A stretch of DNA of 50,432 nt from Planctomycetota bacterium (GTDB lineage Bacteria; Planctomycetota; Phycisphaerae; WQYP01): the NCBI GenBank assembly GCA_021785435.1, contig JAJYFE010000011.1:1-50432 (forward strand), in the 5' to 3' direction. Below the pieces are notes generated by a model. That model did not search any database. It had not been told where the DNA came from and saw only the letters and a program-made list of their open reading frames with translations. The translations under genes were made by a program, and so were the position numbers. This document shows, one piece after another, positions 17,900-26,408 of the stretch. Position 1 is the first letter of the stretch. The number at the start of each line of letters is the position of its first letter.

Positions 17900-19846
17900 G
17901 TGTGCGGAATCGCGGGCTTTATCGATCCCCAATTCGTGCCGTTCGCGGAAAGCGCGCGCTGGACGGTCCAGGCCATGGCGGATACGCTGGGCCACCGTGG
18001 CCCGGACGATCGCGGCGAATGGCTGGATCCCGCGGCCGCCATCGCGCTGGCTCACCGGCGGCTTTCTATCGTGGACTTGTCACCCGCGGGTCATCAGCCG
18101 ATGGTCTCGGCCAGCGGGCGGTTCGTCGTTGTCTATAACGGCGAGATTTATAACGCCGCCGAACTGCGGCGCCCGCTGGCGGAACAAGGCGCTCGATTCC
18201 GCGGCCATTCGGACACGGAGGTTCTGCTGGAGTCCTGCGCCACGCACGGCGTGCGGGCCACGGTGGAACGTCTTTGCGGCATGTTCGCCTTCGCCCTCTG
18301 GGATACCCGGCAACGCACGCTGACTCTCGTACGGGACCGGTTGGGAATCAAGCCGCTGTATTGGGGGCTTTGGGGCGGTGCCTTTCTTTTCGCCTCGGAG
18401 CTAAAAGCTTTCGCCAGACATCCGCGCTGGGCGCCGGAAATTGACCGCGACAGGGTCGCAGCGTTTCTTCGTTTTGGCTATGTGCCCGCTCCATGGAGCA
18501 TTTATAAACAGATCCGAAAACTAGCTCCTGGGACCCTGCTGACGGTCAGGTCCGGCGCGGAACCGGAGATCACGCGTTATTGGGATGCCCGCCAGCTCGC
18601 CGTGGCCGCCCTGCGGGAACCGTTGCCGCTATCGGACCAGGAAGCCACCGATCAACTCGAGACTTTGCTCAGCACAGCGATTCAGAGGCGCATGGTCGCG
18701 GATGTGCCACTGGGGGCATTTCTGTCCGGGGGGATCGATTCGTCCACGGTGGCGGCGCTGATGCAGGCCCGGTCGGGGCGGCGGATACGCACCTTTTCCA
18801 TCGGATTTGGCGAGCGGGGATACGACGAGTCGGCGTACGCCAAAGCCGTCGCCGCCCATCTGGGTACTGAACATACCCAGCTGTACGTGGGCGCTCCGGA
18901 GGCGCTGGCGCTGATACCCGAACTTGCGAAGTGGTACGATGAGCCCTTCGGCGACAGCTCGCAGATTCCCATGATCCTGCTGTCCCAGTTGACCCGCCGG
19001 TATGTTACCGTGGCCCTCTCCGGTGATGGCGGCGATGAACTGTTCGGCGGCTACACCCGGTATGCCTTGGCCGACCGGATCGTGTCGGTCGCGGGTCGCA
19101 TCCCACGTCCATTTCGCGTGGTGGGCGGCACGGGCATCAGCCTGGTGCCGGCCGGCGTTTGGGACGTGCTGGAGCGGCTTCTGCCGCGCCGTTTGCGGGC
19201 GGGCCGGCTGGCGAAATTTATGCGCCACGCCGCGTTCGGACTGACCGGCGCGGCCTCCAATGGCTTGTATCGGGAAATCATGAGCATTTGCCCCGACGCG
19301 GAGACGTTCGTACCGGGCAGCCAACCTATGCCCGACCTTTTCGCGGATTCCACCCTGGCCGTGGAAATTCCAGAATTTTTCCGGCGGGCACAATTTCTGG
19401 ACCTGGTGACCTATCTGCCTGACGACATTTTGACCAAGATTGACCGGGCCAGTATGGCCGCCAGCCTGGAGGCGCGGGTTCCGCTGCTGGATCACACGGT
19501 CGTTGAATTCACCTTCCGGCTTGCCACCTCCCTGCTGCGGCGTCAGGGAAAGGCGAAATGGTTGCTTCGCCAGGTGCTCTATCGGTATGTGCCGCCGGCA
19601 CTGGTGGAGCGGCCGAAAATGGGGTTTGCGGTCCCGTTGGAGGCGTGGTTGCGCGGGCCGCTGCGGGCTTGGGCGGAAAACCTGCTCAACGAGCGGCGTT
19701 TGCGGGAGAGTGGTTTTCTGGACCCTGTGCCCGTACGCCGCCTCTGGGGGGTACACCTTGCCGGCGGCAGTGGTCTGCAGCATGCCTTGTGGAATCTGCT
19801 GATGTTCCAGGCTTGGCACGAGCGCTGGATGCGCCCGGCCAGTTAA
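17900..19846 (+). CDS. asnB: Asparagine synthase (glutamine-hydrolysing)
   Basis: A 648-residue class II glutamine amidotransferase. GTG encodes Met1, which must be removed to expose the catalytic Cys2 (MCGIAGF). The glutaminase domain has HRGPDDRG, HRRLSIVDLSPAGHQPM, YNGEIYN and SDTEV. The synthetase domain has the PP-loop SGGIDSS and LSGDGGDELFGGYTRY. It makes Asn from Asp with ATP and Gln-derived ammonia. Long AsnB proteins of this kind (~620-650) also occur in exopolysaccharide or antibiotic loci, where they amidate other carboxylates. The downstream convergent GT2 gene leaves that possibility open. The start is fixed by the obligatory M-C-G-I order. Confidence 0.95.
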   Translation: MCGIAGFIDPQFVPFAESARWTVQAMADTLGHRGPDDRGEWLDPAAAIALAHRRLSIVDLSPAGHQPMVSASGRFVVVYNGEIYNAAELRRPLAEQGARFRGHSDTEVLLESCATHGVRATVERLCGMFAFALWDTRQRTLTLVRDRLGIKPLYWGLWGGAFLFASELKAFARHPRWAPEIDRDRVAAFLRFGYVPAPWSIYKQIRKLAPGTLLTVRSGAEPEITRYWDARQLAVAALREPLPLSDQEATDQLETLLSTAIQRRMVADVPLGAFLSGGIDSSTVAALMQARSGRRIRTFSIGFGERGYDESAYAKAVAAHLGTEHTQLYVGAPEALALIPELAKWYDEPFGDSSQIPMILLSQLTRRYVTVALSGDGGDELFGGYTRYALADRIVSVAGRIPRPFRVVGGTGISLVPAGVWDVLERLLPRRLRAGRLAKFMRHAAFGLTGAASNGLYREIMSICPDAETFVPGSQPMPDLFADSTLAVEIPEFFRRAQFLDLVTYLPDDILTKIDRASMAASLEARVPLLDHTVVEFTFRLATSLLRRQGKAKWLLRQVLYRYVPPALVERPKMGFAVPLEAWLRGPLRAWAENLLNERRLRESGFLDPVPVRRLWGVHLAGGSGLQHALWNLLMFQAWHERWMRPAS

Positions 19847-19865
19847 ACCGTCGGAATATCGCCAG

Positions 19866-20906
19866 CTACGGGGCCACGGTGTGCCCAGCGGCCGATTCGT
19901 CCCTACCACGTCCGGAGCCTGGGGCGGATTCAACCTGGCCTTTGCCTGCCGCGGGCAAATCAAAATTAATCCGTTCCTTTTCAATCACCAGCGGCCGGCG
20001 TTGCACCTGGGTATGGATGGCGCCAATATACTCTCCCAGGATGCCGATAAAAAACAACTGCACCGACCCAAAGAAGAACAAACCAATAATCACCGGCGCC
20101 ATCCCCAAGGTGAAATGACTCCAGAACACGAGTTTTGCGATCAGGTAACCCAGCGCGATCAGTCCGCTGCCGGCTGATAAAGCGAACCCCGCCATCGTGG
20201 CCAGACGCAACGGCACTTTGGAATGGTTGGTAATGCCCAGCATGGCAATGTCGTAAAGGGTGTAAAAGTTATTTTTGGTAATGCCCCGGCGGCGGGCCGG
20301 CTGATGGTATTCGATAAGGGCGGGCGGATAGCCCAGGTCCGCGATCAATCCCCGAAAATATGGATACGGATCGTCGATTCTGCGCAGGGCCTCCACCACC
20401 ACGCGATCGTAGAGGCCGAAGCCGGTGGCATTTTTGACCAGGTCTATTTCGGCCAGGCGGTTGATGAGGTGGTAATAGGCCTTGCGGATGGCGAACATGA
20501 TCGCGGATTCATCGGACGCCGTTTTCACCCCCATCACCACCTTGGAACCCGCCTGCCACTTTTCCAGCAGCACGGGAATCATCTCCGGCGGGTCCTGGAA
20601 ATCGCAGGCCAGGCCAATGACGGCGTCGCCGTGCGCCGCCAGCAGCGCGTGATACGGTGATCGGATATGACCGAAGTTGCGGGTGTTCAGAATCACCTTG
20701 ACGTTGCGGTTCCGCGCGGCGAGGTCGCGAAGCAACGCCGCCGTGCGGTCCGTAGAAGCATTATCAATGAAGATATGTTCGTATTCGTACTGCGGCAGGC
20801 CGGCGAACACTTTCCGGACCGCTTCGTACAGCGGACCAACGTTGTCCTGCTCGTTGTAGCAGGGGGTTACTACGCTGATAAGTTTGCCGGTTGTCTGCTT
20901 CTCCAT
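19866..20906 (-). CDS. GT2 glycosyltransferase with C-terminal membrane spans (DPM1/GtrB-like)
   Basis: A 346-residue GT-A enzyme. SVVTPCYNEQDNVGPLYEAV is the N-terminal nucleotide-binding strand; the DxD-equivalent is ACDFQDPPEMIP. Two membrane spans follow at about 235-300 (including GMAPVIIGLFFFGSVQLFFI) and GEYIGAIH is the family-typical end. Relatives transfer a sugar from a nucleotide donor to polyprenyl phosphate (dolichol-P-mannose synthase, ArnC, GtrB) for later surface glycosylation. A ~40-residue Gly/Ser/Arg tail is added. TATAAT preceded by TG sits so close to ATG 20906 that the message may be leaderless. It is convergent with asnB and divergent from the HTH gene. Confidence 0.9.
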   Translation of the reverse strand: MEKQTTGKLISVVTPCYNEQDNVGPLYEAVRKVFAGLPQYEYEHIFIDNASTDRTAALLRDLAARNRNVKVILNTRNFGHIRSPYHALLAAHGDAVIGLACDFQDPPEMIPVLLEKWQAGSKVVMGVKTASDESAIMFAIRKAYYHLINRLAEIDLVKNATGFGLYDRVVVEALRRIDDPYPYFRGLIADLGYPPALIEYHQPARRRGITKNNFYTLYDIAMLGITNHSKVPLRLATMAGFALSAGSGLIALGYLIAKLVFWSHFTLGMAPVIIGLFFFGSVQLFFIGILGEYIGAIHTQVQRRPLVIEKERINFDLPAAGKGQVESAPGSGRGRDESAAGHTVAP

Positions 20907-20914
20907 GAAGGGGT

Positions 20915-20923
20915 ATTATAGCA
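20915..20923 (-). promoter_or_regulatory. Extended -10 promoter of the GT2 gene
   Basis: TGCTATAAT on the minus strand (-10 hexamer 20915-20920) is a perfect extended -10 box. Its 3' end is 8 nt from the ATG, so transcription would start within about 2 nt of the start codon. No good -35 and no Shine-Dalgarno are visible, which agrees with leaderless initiation. Confidence 0.6.
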
Positions 20924-20963
20924 TCCTTTCGTGGCGCAGGTTCCTTAATAAGGAGAGGCTTTA

Positions 20964-21689
20964 ATGTCCAATCTCACGGCCGTCCTCAACGATCAAATCC
21001 GTCGGCTCGCCCGACGGGAAAGCCGATCCGATACCAGAACCGTCAGGAGGGCGACGGCCCAGTACCGTCGGGATATTGCCTTCCTCAAACGGCAGGTCCA
21101 CAGCCTGACTCAACGGCTCACCTACTTCGAAAAGACGGCGCGCCAAACCACGATGGCCTTTACGCCACCCGCCGAGGTATTGGCGAAGGGACGCTTCCGG
21201 GCGATGGGGGTCAAGGCGCACCGCAGGAAGCTGGGACTCTCCGCGGGCGACTACGCCCGGCTGGTCGGGGTTTCCAAGAAGACGATTTATCAATGGGAGG
21301 GGGGAAAAGCCAAGCCACGCAGCCCGCTGACGACAGCGAAGTGGCTGGCCGTGCGCGGTCTTGGAAAGCGGCAAGCCATGGAGCGGCTCGGGCTGGCGGA
21401 GTCCAGGCCCTCGGTTGGAGGCGCGCCCCACACGCTGCTTCCGCGACCGGAGCGCCAGCGCGGCGTATTCCGGCAGACCGCCGAGCAGGTCATCCTGTCG
21501 CTCTTGAAGGGGGGTAAAATGCGGACGACGCGCCAGATCAACGAGGCATGGCGAAATAGAGGACGCCGTGGCGCCGCCGACACGACTTTAGGTCGCATGG
21601 TGCAAGCCGGGAAACTGGAGCGGGAGAAAATCAAGGACGGGCGCGGCAGCATGTATTGGGTGCCATCAGGCAACAGGAGAATCCGATGA
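20964..21689 (+). CDS. Coiled-coil / XRE-type HTH protein with C-terminal winged-helix-like region
   Basis: A 241-residue basic protein. Residues 1-60 are charged and helical and probably form a coiled coil. An XRE-like helix-turn-helix follows (AHRRKLGLSAGDYARLVGVS then KKTIYQWEGGKAKP). The C-terminus (about 165-235; QTAEQVILSLLKGGKMRTTR, INEAWRNRGRRGAADTTLGR, VQAGKLEREK) resembles a winged helix that senses or binds DNA. It is probably a DNA-binding regulator; the target is unknown. AAGGAG lies 8 nt before ATG 20964. Its TGA overlaps the ATG of the next gene (ATGA), so the two are translationally coupled. Confidence 0.75.
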   Translation: MSNLTAVLNDQIRRLARRESRSDTRTVRRATAQYRRDIAFLKRQVHSLTQRLTYFEKTARQTTMAFTPPAEVLAKGRFRAMGVKAHRRKLGLSAGDYARLVGVSKKTIYQWEGGKAKPRSPLTTAKWLAVRGLGKRQAMERLGLAESRPSVGGAPHTLLPRPERQRGVFRQTAEQVILSLLKGGKMRTTRQINEAWRNRGRRGAADTTLGRMVQAGKLEREKIKDGRGSMYWVPSGNRRIR

Positions 21690-21865
21690 AAAACGTGGAC
21701 CTCAAGGTCGAAGGCCATATCCTTACCATCAAAGTGGATTTGAGCAAGGAGTTCGGACCTTCCGCCTCTGGCAAGACCATTATCATCGCTTCGACCGAAG
21801 GCAACGTGGCCGTGCCCGATCGGGCTGAGAAAATCGGGCTGAACGTTTATCGAAAGAAGCCTTAA
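21686..21865 (+). CDS. Conserved 59-residue protein, function unknown
   Basis: A compact 59-residue protein, MKNVDLKVEGHILTIKVDLS then KEFGPSASGKTIIIASTEGN and a short end GLNVYRKKP. The alternating hydrophobic pattern predicts an all-beta fold. From memory, near-identical small proteins with FGPSxSGKT and TEGN occur in many unrelated bacteria, but I know of no described function. The GPSASGKT looks superficially like a P-loop, yet the protein is far too short for an NTPase. AGGAG lies 6 nt upstream of ATG 21686 and the start overlaps the HTH gene stop by 4 nt. Confidence 0.75.
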   Translation: MKNVDLKVEGHILTIKVDLSKEFGPSASGKTIIIASTEGNVAVPDRAEKIGLNVYRKKP

Positions 21866-21935
21866 TCAGTCCAGGCAATAGCTGGGATGCCAGGGGTCAA
21901 GGTGGGGGGGTGGCGCCTGATACGGTTATTTTTAC

Positions 21936-22008
<73 letters not shown>

Positions 22009-22246
22009 GCTGGTTACGCCTTATTCTAAGATTTCCACGGGCCTAAGCAAGACCGCCCCTTAAGCCGTCCAGATCCGGCGGGAACATTCCGGCTTATGAA
22101 CACCGGTTGTGGACGGTTTCATAGCCCCAAGCACCAATGCCGGGTTCATGTGCCACGCGGAGCACGAGGCGTCGCTGCAGCTTCGTCGCCCCCGGGCGAC
22201 CTCCGGGCCATGCCGACCCGTTGAAGGCGATTTAATACTCCCATCC

Positions 22247-23326
22247 TCAGTACGCCTGGCGCAACGCCTGCTTGGCCAGGCGCAGGGTTTCCGCCGCCAC
22301 CAGGTTAGCGCGGGCCGCGCCTTCACGCAGCACCGCTAAAACGTGGCCTGGCTCTTTTTCGAAATCCAACCTCCGCCGCCGCATCGGCTCAATCAGTGCC
22401 GTCAGCACGTCCACCAGTTTCTTCTTGCATTCCACGTCACCGATAGCCCCCGCCCGATACTTTTCTTCCGCGCTCCGAACCCAGTCCTGGTCCGGATTGA
22501 AAGTTTCATGGAAGATCCACAGAGGATTGTTTTCCACCGTGCCCGGATCCGTGGCCCGCAGCCGCTTGGGGTCCGTGTACATCGCCATCACTTTCTTGCG
22601 CACTGTGTCGGGAGTGTCGCTGATGAAAATGGCGTTATTCAGGGACTTGCTCATTTTTAACAATTGCCCCTCGGCATTCGGCGCCCCCGTGCCCACCAGC
22701 CGCCGCACCCGGCCCAGCTTCGGTTCGATGATCGGGAAAAGGCCGCCCGCCTTGACATAGTCCGCATCCGCCGTCCGCGGATCAATGCCGCAATAGTACT
22801 GGTTGAACCGCCGCGCCACTTCCCGGGTCAACTCCAGATGCGCCAACTGGTCTTCTCCCACCGGCACCAGCTTGGGCCGAAAGGCCAAAATGTCAGCAAT
22901 CTGTCCCACTGGATAAAGCAGGAACCCGAAGCTGTAGTTGTCGCCCAATTGCTTATCGCGGATTTCATCTTTCAGCGTCGGGTTGCGCATCAGCCGGCCG
23001 AAGGGCACCAGCATCGCGAAGAAAAACGTCAGTTCGGCGATGGCCGGAATTTCCGACTGTACGAAAATGGTGCTGCGCTGGGGATTAATTCCCGCGGCCA
23101 GATAATCCAACGCGATGTCCAGCACGCTCTGCCGGATGGCCTCTGGCTGGTCCGCACGGGTCGTGAAGGCGTGGGCGTTGGCGATAATAAAGAAGCAGTC
23201 GTAGTCATCCTGCATCGCCACGCGGTTCTCCAGTGAGCCAACCCAATGGCCCAGATGCAGCCGTCCTGTCGGCGTGTCGCCGGTGAGAAGCCGCGGTTTA
23301 GGGGGCGCCGGTTCCGTGGGCGGCAT
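22247..23326 (-). CDS. trpS: Tryptophanyl-tRNA synthetase
   Basis: A 359-residue class Ic aminoacyl-tRNA synthetase, slightly longer than the usual ~330. The HIGH signature is HLGH in TPTGRLHLGHWVGSLEN and the KMSKS loop is exact (LLKMSKSLNNAIFIS). Also typical are YPVGQIADILAF and GEDQLAHLELTREVARRFN. It charges tRNA-Trp with ATP. ATG 23326 has GGGAG 7 nt upstream. The frame stays open 150 bp further up, but that part crosses a perfect hairpin and is unlike the family. The hairpin in the leader may affect expression. Confidence 0.95.
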   Translation of the reverse strand: MPPTEPAPPKPRLLTGDTPTGRLHLGHWVGSLENRVAMQDDYDCFFIIANAHAFTTRADQPEAIRQSVLDIALDYLAAGINPQRSTIFVQSEIPAIAELTFFFAMLVPFGRLMRNPTLKDEIRDKQLGDNYSFGFLLYPVGQIADILAFRPKLVPVGEDQLAHLELTREVARRFNQYYCGIDPRTADADYVKAGGLFPIIEPKLGRVRRLVGTGAPNAEGQLLKMSKSLNNAIFISDTPDTVRKKVMAMYTDPKRLRATDPGTVENNPLWIFHETFNPDQDWVRSAEEKYRAGAIGDVECKKKLVDVLTALIEPMRRRRLDFEKEPGHVLAVLREGAARANLVAAETLRLAKQALRQAY

Positions 23327-23357
23327 AAATGAACTCCCGTCTTGTCTTGCAAGGCCA

Positions 23358-23415
23358 TAGTGCTCGGTCCAGACTGTAATGATGCAGCTATCTTTACAGT
23401 CTGGACCGAGCACTA
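23358..23415 (-). promoter_or_regulatory. Perfect 22-bp inverted repeat in the trpS leader
   Basis: Arms 23358-23379 and 23394-23415 are perfectly complementary over 22 bp, with a 14-nt loop. The stem starts TAGTGCTCGGTCC. It ends about 32 nt upstream of the trpS start and would form a very stable RNA hairpin. It may be a terminator of upstream transcription, a leader structure or the relic of a small inverted-repeat element. No T-box features (specifier loop, TGGN bulge) are recognisable. Confidence 0.7.
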
Positions 23416-24772
23416 GAATACCGGCAAGACCACGGCGCGGCCAATGGAGGAAAGAGCGGGAGTCAATGGCCCGGGGCATCGGTCCACCGCCACCTGTGCG
23501 GGAGCAAGTTCAGCGGGGTTCGGACGGAGCGGCCCGGCGCCGCTGATATCCCGTCGTGGGTGAAGCGGTTGGCAAGCGAAAAGCTTGCGGGTTCTGTTGG
23601 CGCCCCGGGACGCGCCTGAGGCTTCGCTACCAGTGGTGCGGCTTCGTGCGGCCCGATAAATGCCGCCCGCTACGGCGGGAAATACCGCACCTGCACGCCA
23701 TGTGGACCGTGGACCACTGCGCGCGTTGGGATTCCACCGGGACCAGCGGGAAGGGCGTGGTCATTCGGTTGGCCTTCGCCGGGCCGGGTTGAAGCAACGT
23801 GGTGGATCGATTGGACGACGAAATGCGCACAACCGGATTGACCAAGAGTTCTCCCGGAAAGGGTAAGATACAGGGGCGCCGCGCCCCCCCGGGCGCCGCG
23901 AAAATCAGCGGTTCATACACGGTTTGACCCGGCGGAGCCACCGCCCTTCGCCAAGCGTACCACTGCGGTGCGCCATGTAGGACTCCGAATAGCGCCATTC
24001 GGAACGCGCGTTCCATCGCTTCGTCGCTGCATGGAGGGGCACAACCCATGACTGCCTCCGGCGGAATCCGGCGCCGAGATTTGTTCACCGCATTTCGGAC
24101 GGGACGCCTGGCCGGACATGTCCGCATTCCTAAGGCGCGCGGCGAGATGCCAGGCTGGTATGAGCCGAGCCGGCAATCACGAAGCAGCAGAGGAATCATC
24201 CTCCTGGAGCGCCGTGCGCTCCGCGAACATGCGGTATTCCGCTGGTTCTTTTTCCTATTCGGCGTACGCGCCAGAACGAGAAAGCGAAATCCTGGTCCAT
24301 GCGACAGCCGCTCAGATGCCAGAGCATCGGGCCGGGCCGCTCGGTCAGAGCCACCTGGCAGAACTCCAGCAGGTGCCGCAGCAACCCCAAACACCTCCAG
24401 CCAGACAGAACGCGCCGGCCAGACCGGGGCGGAAACTGAGTAAGAAGGCGGAATGTCCGCAGTAAGCCGAAGATCCGCCTTCGTGGACGCACTTCGCTGT
24501 GCCATCGAACCAGTGGACAAGCCGTGGCACTTCGGGCTGGACCGGCTGCTGGAGGAGGCCACGGGGCGCCACCGGCGATCCAATTGATTCATTCCGCGTT
24601 CTCACTTGAGTTGACATCCACCACCGCCTGATCCATCGGCACCGGTTGACGCGTGCCGCCAGAGGCGTTGATATCCGGCTCGCCACCGCGTGCCCGGCGC
24701 GATTTGACAGGCGCGTTGGAAACGGATAGGAATAGGCGTTACAGAACTGCCATGGCTCCACGGGAGGTCTAT
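23416..24772. other. Gene-poor region of ~1.35 kb
   Basis: Several frames are open on both strands but none shows recognisable motifs or a consistent ribosome site, and their Arg/Ser/Pro-rich composition looks like GC-driven open frames. A repeat family B copy lies at 24498-24608. Degraded genes cannot be excluded. Confidence 0.5.
24498..24608 (+). repeat. Dispersed repeat family B, copy 1
   Basis: Two blocks match other loci. Block 24498-24539 (TGTGCCATCGAACCAG... ending CACTTCGGGCTG) matches 48252-48293 on the opposite strand at 36 of 42 positions. Block 24575-24608 (GCGATCC-ATTGATTCATTCC to TCTCACTTG) matches 40408-40440 and the complement of 48161-48195. Confidence 0.75.
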
Positions 24773-24988
24773 ATGAAACGGTATGCGGCATGGGGATGTC
24801 TGACCTTTTTGGCGTTAACGCTGCCGCTGATGGCGGGTTGCCAAACCTTCACGCAAACTCCGGGGGAAAATGCGGTGACCGTTGAGCACGCCATGAACAC
24901 CAACATGCTGCAGATTCCCGACGACGCGGAACACATCATGTTGCTGGATCGGCCGCTGGGACTCTCGGAAGTGCCCATTCAGCAGTGA
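24773..24988 (+). CDS. Small lipoprotein upstream of moxR
   Basis: A 71-residue protein with a classical lipoprotein signal: MKRY, hydrophobic core FLALTLPLM and lipobox MAGC (Cys22), so it should be exported and lipid-anchored. The mature part is ~50 polar residues ending LGLSEVPIQQ, with no known domain. GGGAGG lies 5 nt before ATG 24773. It ends 6 bp before the moxR start, so it is very likely co-transcribed with moxR-DUF58. The function is unknown; an envelope partner of the MoxR system is one possibility. Confidence 0.75.
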   Translation: MKRYAAWGCLTFLALTLPLMAGCQTFTQTPGENAVTVEHAMNTNMLQIPDDAEHIMLLDRPLGLSEVPIQQ

Positions 24989-24994
24989 AGTCTC

Positions 24995-25921
24995 ATGCAA
25001 CCTCTGGAACGATTGCGGAAAAACATCGAATCCGTCTATTTCGGTCGGCCGCAAACCATCGTTCACCTGTTGGTCGGATTGCTCGCCCGCGGCCATGTGT
25101 TGATTGAAGATGTGCCCGGTGTCGGCAAAACCGTCCTGGCCCGGGCGCTGGCCCGCAGCATTAATTGCCAGTTCAGCCGCATCCAGTTGACACCCGATCT
25201 GCTGCCCAGCGACATCCTGGGCGTTTCCGTGTATAACCAGGAAAAGCAGAACTTTGAATTTAAACCCGGCCCGGTGTTCGCCAACATTGTCCTGGCGGAC
25301 GAAGTCAACCGCACCACGCCGCGGACGCAAAGCAGCCTGCTGGAAGCGATGAATGACAGCTCGGTTTCCGTGGACGGGCGGACCATGCCCTTGCCGCAAC
25401 CGTTCATGGTGGTGGCCACGCAAAACCCGTTCGAATTCGAAGGCACTTATTTTCTGCCCGAGAACCAGCTCGACCGCTTCCTGCTCCGCCTGCAATTAGG
25501 CTACCCGCGTCGGGACCAGGAAGTCGCCATTCTCCGCGAGCAACCCGGGCGTATCCGCCTGGAGCATCTCGAGCCGGTTCTGTCCACCGAGGAAGTGCGG
25601 GCGCTGCAGGGACAGGCCGCGCAGGTTAAACTGGAACCGGTGCTGCTGGACTACATCCTGGACGTGGTGCAGATGACCCGCCAGCATGAAATGCTCCACA
25701 CCGGCATCTCGCCGCGCGGCTCGCTGGCCTTGATGCAGGCGGTGCAGGCTCTGGCCTTGGTGAACCAGCGCGACTACGCCATCCCGGATGACGTCAAGGA
25801 ATTGGTCATCCCGGTGTGCGCCCACCGCGTCATCAGCCGCAGCTACATGGCCAACGGCGACTTGAGTGCCGCGGAGCGCATCATGCAGGAAATTTTGCAG
25901 AAAGTGCCCTGCCCGGCATAA
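24995..25921 (+). CDS. MoxR-family AAA+ ATPase
   Basis: A 308-residue AAA+ chaperone-like ATPase. Walker A is DVPGVGKT (residues 39-46), Walker B NIVLADEVNR (97-106), sensor 1 region VVATQNPFEFEGTYFLPE, and Arg-finger region LDRFLLRLQLGYP. The C-terminal lid contains TGISPRGSLALMQAVQALAL. MoxR proteins work with DUF58 and von Willebrand-A proteins to mature or regulate membrane or periplasmic complexes. Here it is followed by a DUF58 gene, although a ~490-bp repeat-filled gap separates the two. Confidence 0.95.
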   Translation: MQPLERLRKNIESVYFGRPQTIVHLLVGLLARGHVLIEDVPGVGKTVLARALARSINCQFSRIQLTPDLLPSDILGVSVYNQEKQNFEFKPGPVFANIVLADEVNRTTPRTQSSLLEAMNDSSVSVDGRTMPLPQPFMVVATQNPFEFEGTYFLPENQLDRFLLRLQLGYPRRDQEVAILREQPGRIRLEHLEPVLSTEEVRALQGQAAQVKLEPVLLDYILDVVQMTRQHEMLHTGISPRGSLALMQAVQALALVNQRDYAIPDDVKELVIPVCAHRVISRSYMANGDLSAAERIMQEILQKVPCPA

Positions 25922-26408
25922 GCAGTCAGCACTCAGCGGTCCGTCGGACGGCACGGGTGCCGGCGAGCCGCCCCCGAGATCCTAACCCGAGCGTTTCGCC
26001 ACAGAACACCGAGTGCGCCGAGGTTGTTGAAAATAAAGTGCCTACGGATGTTGCATGGATTTTTCAGGTGCGCCCCCGATAGCCATCGGGATTCAAAGCG
26101 GAAAATATGACAGTTTGTTATAACTCTGTATCACAATCTGCGTGTTTCTTCGCGCGAGGCGAAGTTTTTTTGTCGCAGGGATTCCGAGGTTTGGCGGACC
26201 GCTATCCCCGGCAGAGGTCACCCCGGCGACTATTCGATCCGCCGAAGGTCGCCGTGGGCGACTAAACTACTCTGCCTCCGTGCGGACCGGGGACTATATA
26301 CTTGGTTGCAGCGTCGCCGCGCTGGGAGCTCTGGCGCTTCGGTCGGCTCGGTGCTGAAAAGTCCGGGCTAATCGCTGCACGCCGATTGCTGAAAGCTGAA
26401 CACTGGCC
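25922..26408 (+). repeat. Dispersed repeat family A, copy 2, inside the moxR-DUF58 gap
   Basis: The core is at about 26130-26340: a TTCTTCGC/GCGAAG hairpin, GGCGGACCGCTATCCCCGGCA, GGCGACTATTCGATCCGCCG, GGTCGCCGTGGGCGAC, then CTCTGCCTCCGTGCGGACCG and TATACTTGGTTGCAGC. It is flanked by CAGTCAGCACTCAGC-like words at 25924 and GCTGAAAGCTGAAC at 26390. No gene is seen. The insertion splits what is normally a tight operon. Confidence 0.8.

Noticed and set aside
21686..21865. P-loop NTPase reading of SASGKT in the 59-residue protein
   Set aside because: The protein is too short for an NTPase fold and the motif is not preceded by the usual strand-loop pattern.
20964..21865. Classical toxin-antitoxin module
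   Set aside because: The HTH protein is large and comes first, and the small protein has no toxin fold that I recognise; overlap alone is not sufficient.
23358..23415. T-box or tryptophan attenuator upstream of trpS
   Set aside because: A perfect hairpin is present, but there is no specifier loop, no conserved T-box sequence and no Trp-rich leader peptide; it was kept only as an unexplained inverted repeat.
24048..24443. Plus-strand open frame in the same region that looks basic and protein-like
   Set aside because: No similarity to a family I recognise and no initiation signal; likely a chance frame.
23627..24592. 321-codon open frame on the minus strand in the gene-poor region
   Set aside because: No motif, no ribosome site at its start, Arg/Ser/Pro-rich composition, and it overlaps repeat family B. 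A decayed gene cannot be excluded, but nothing supports a product.
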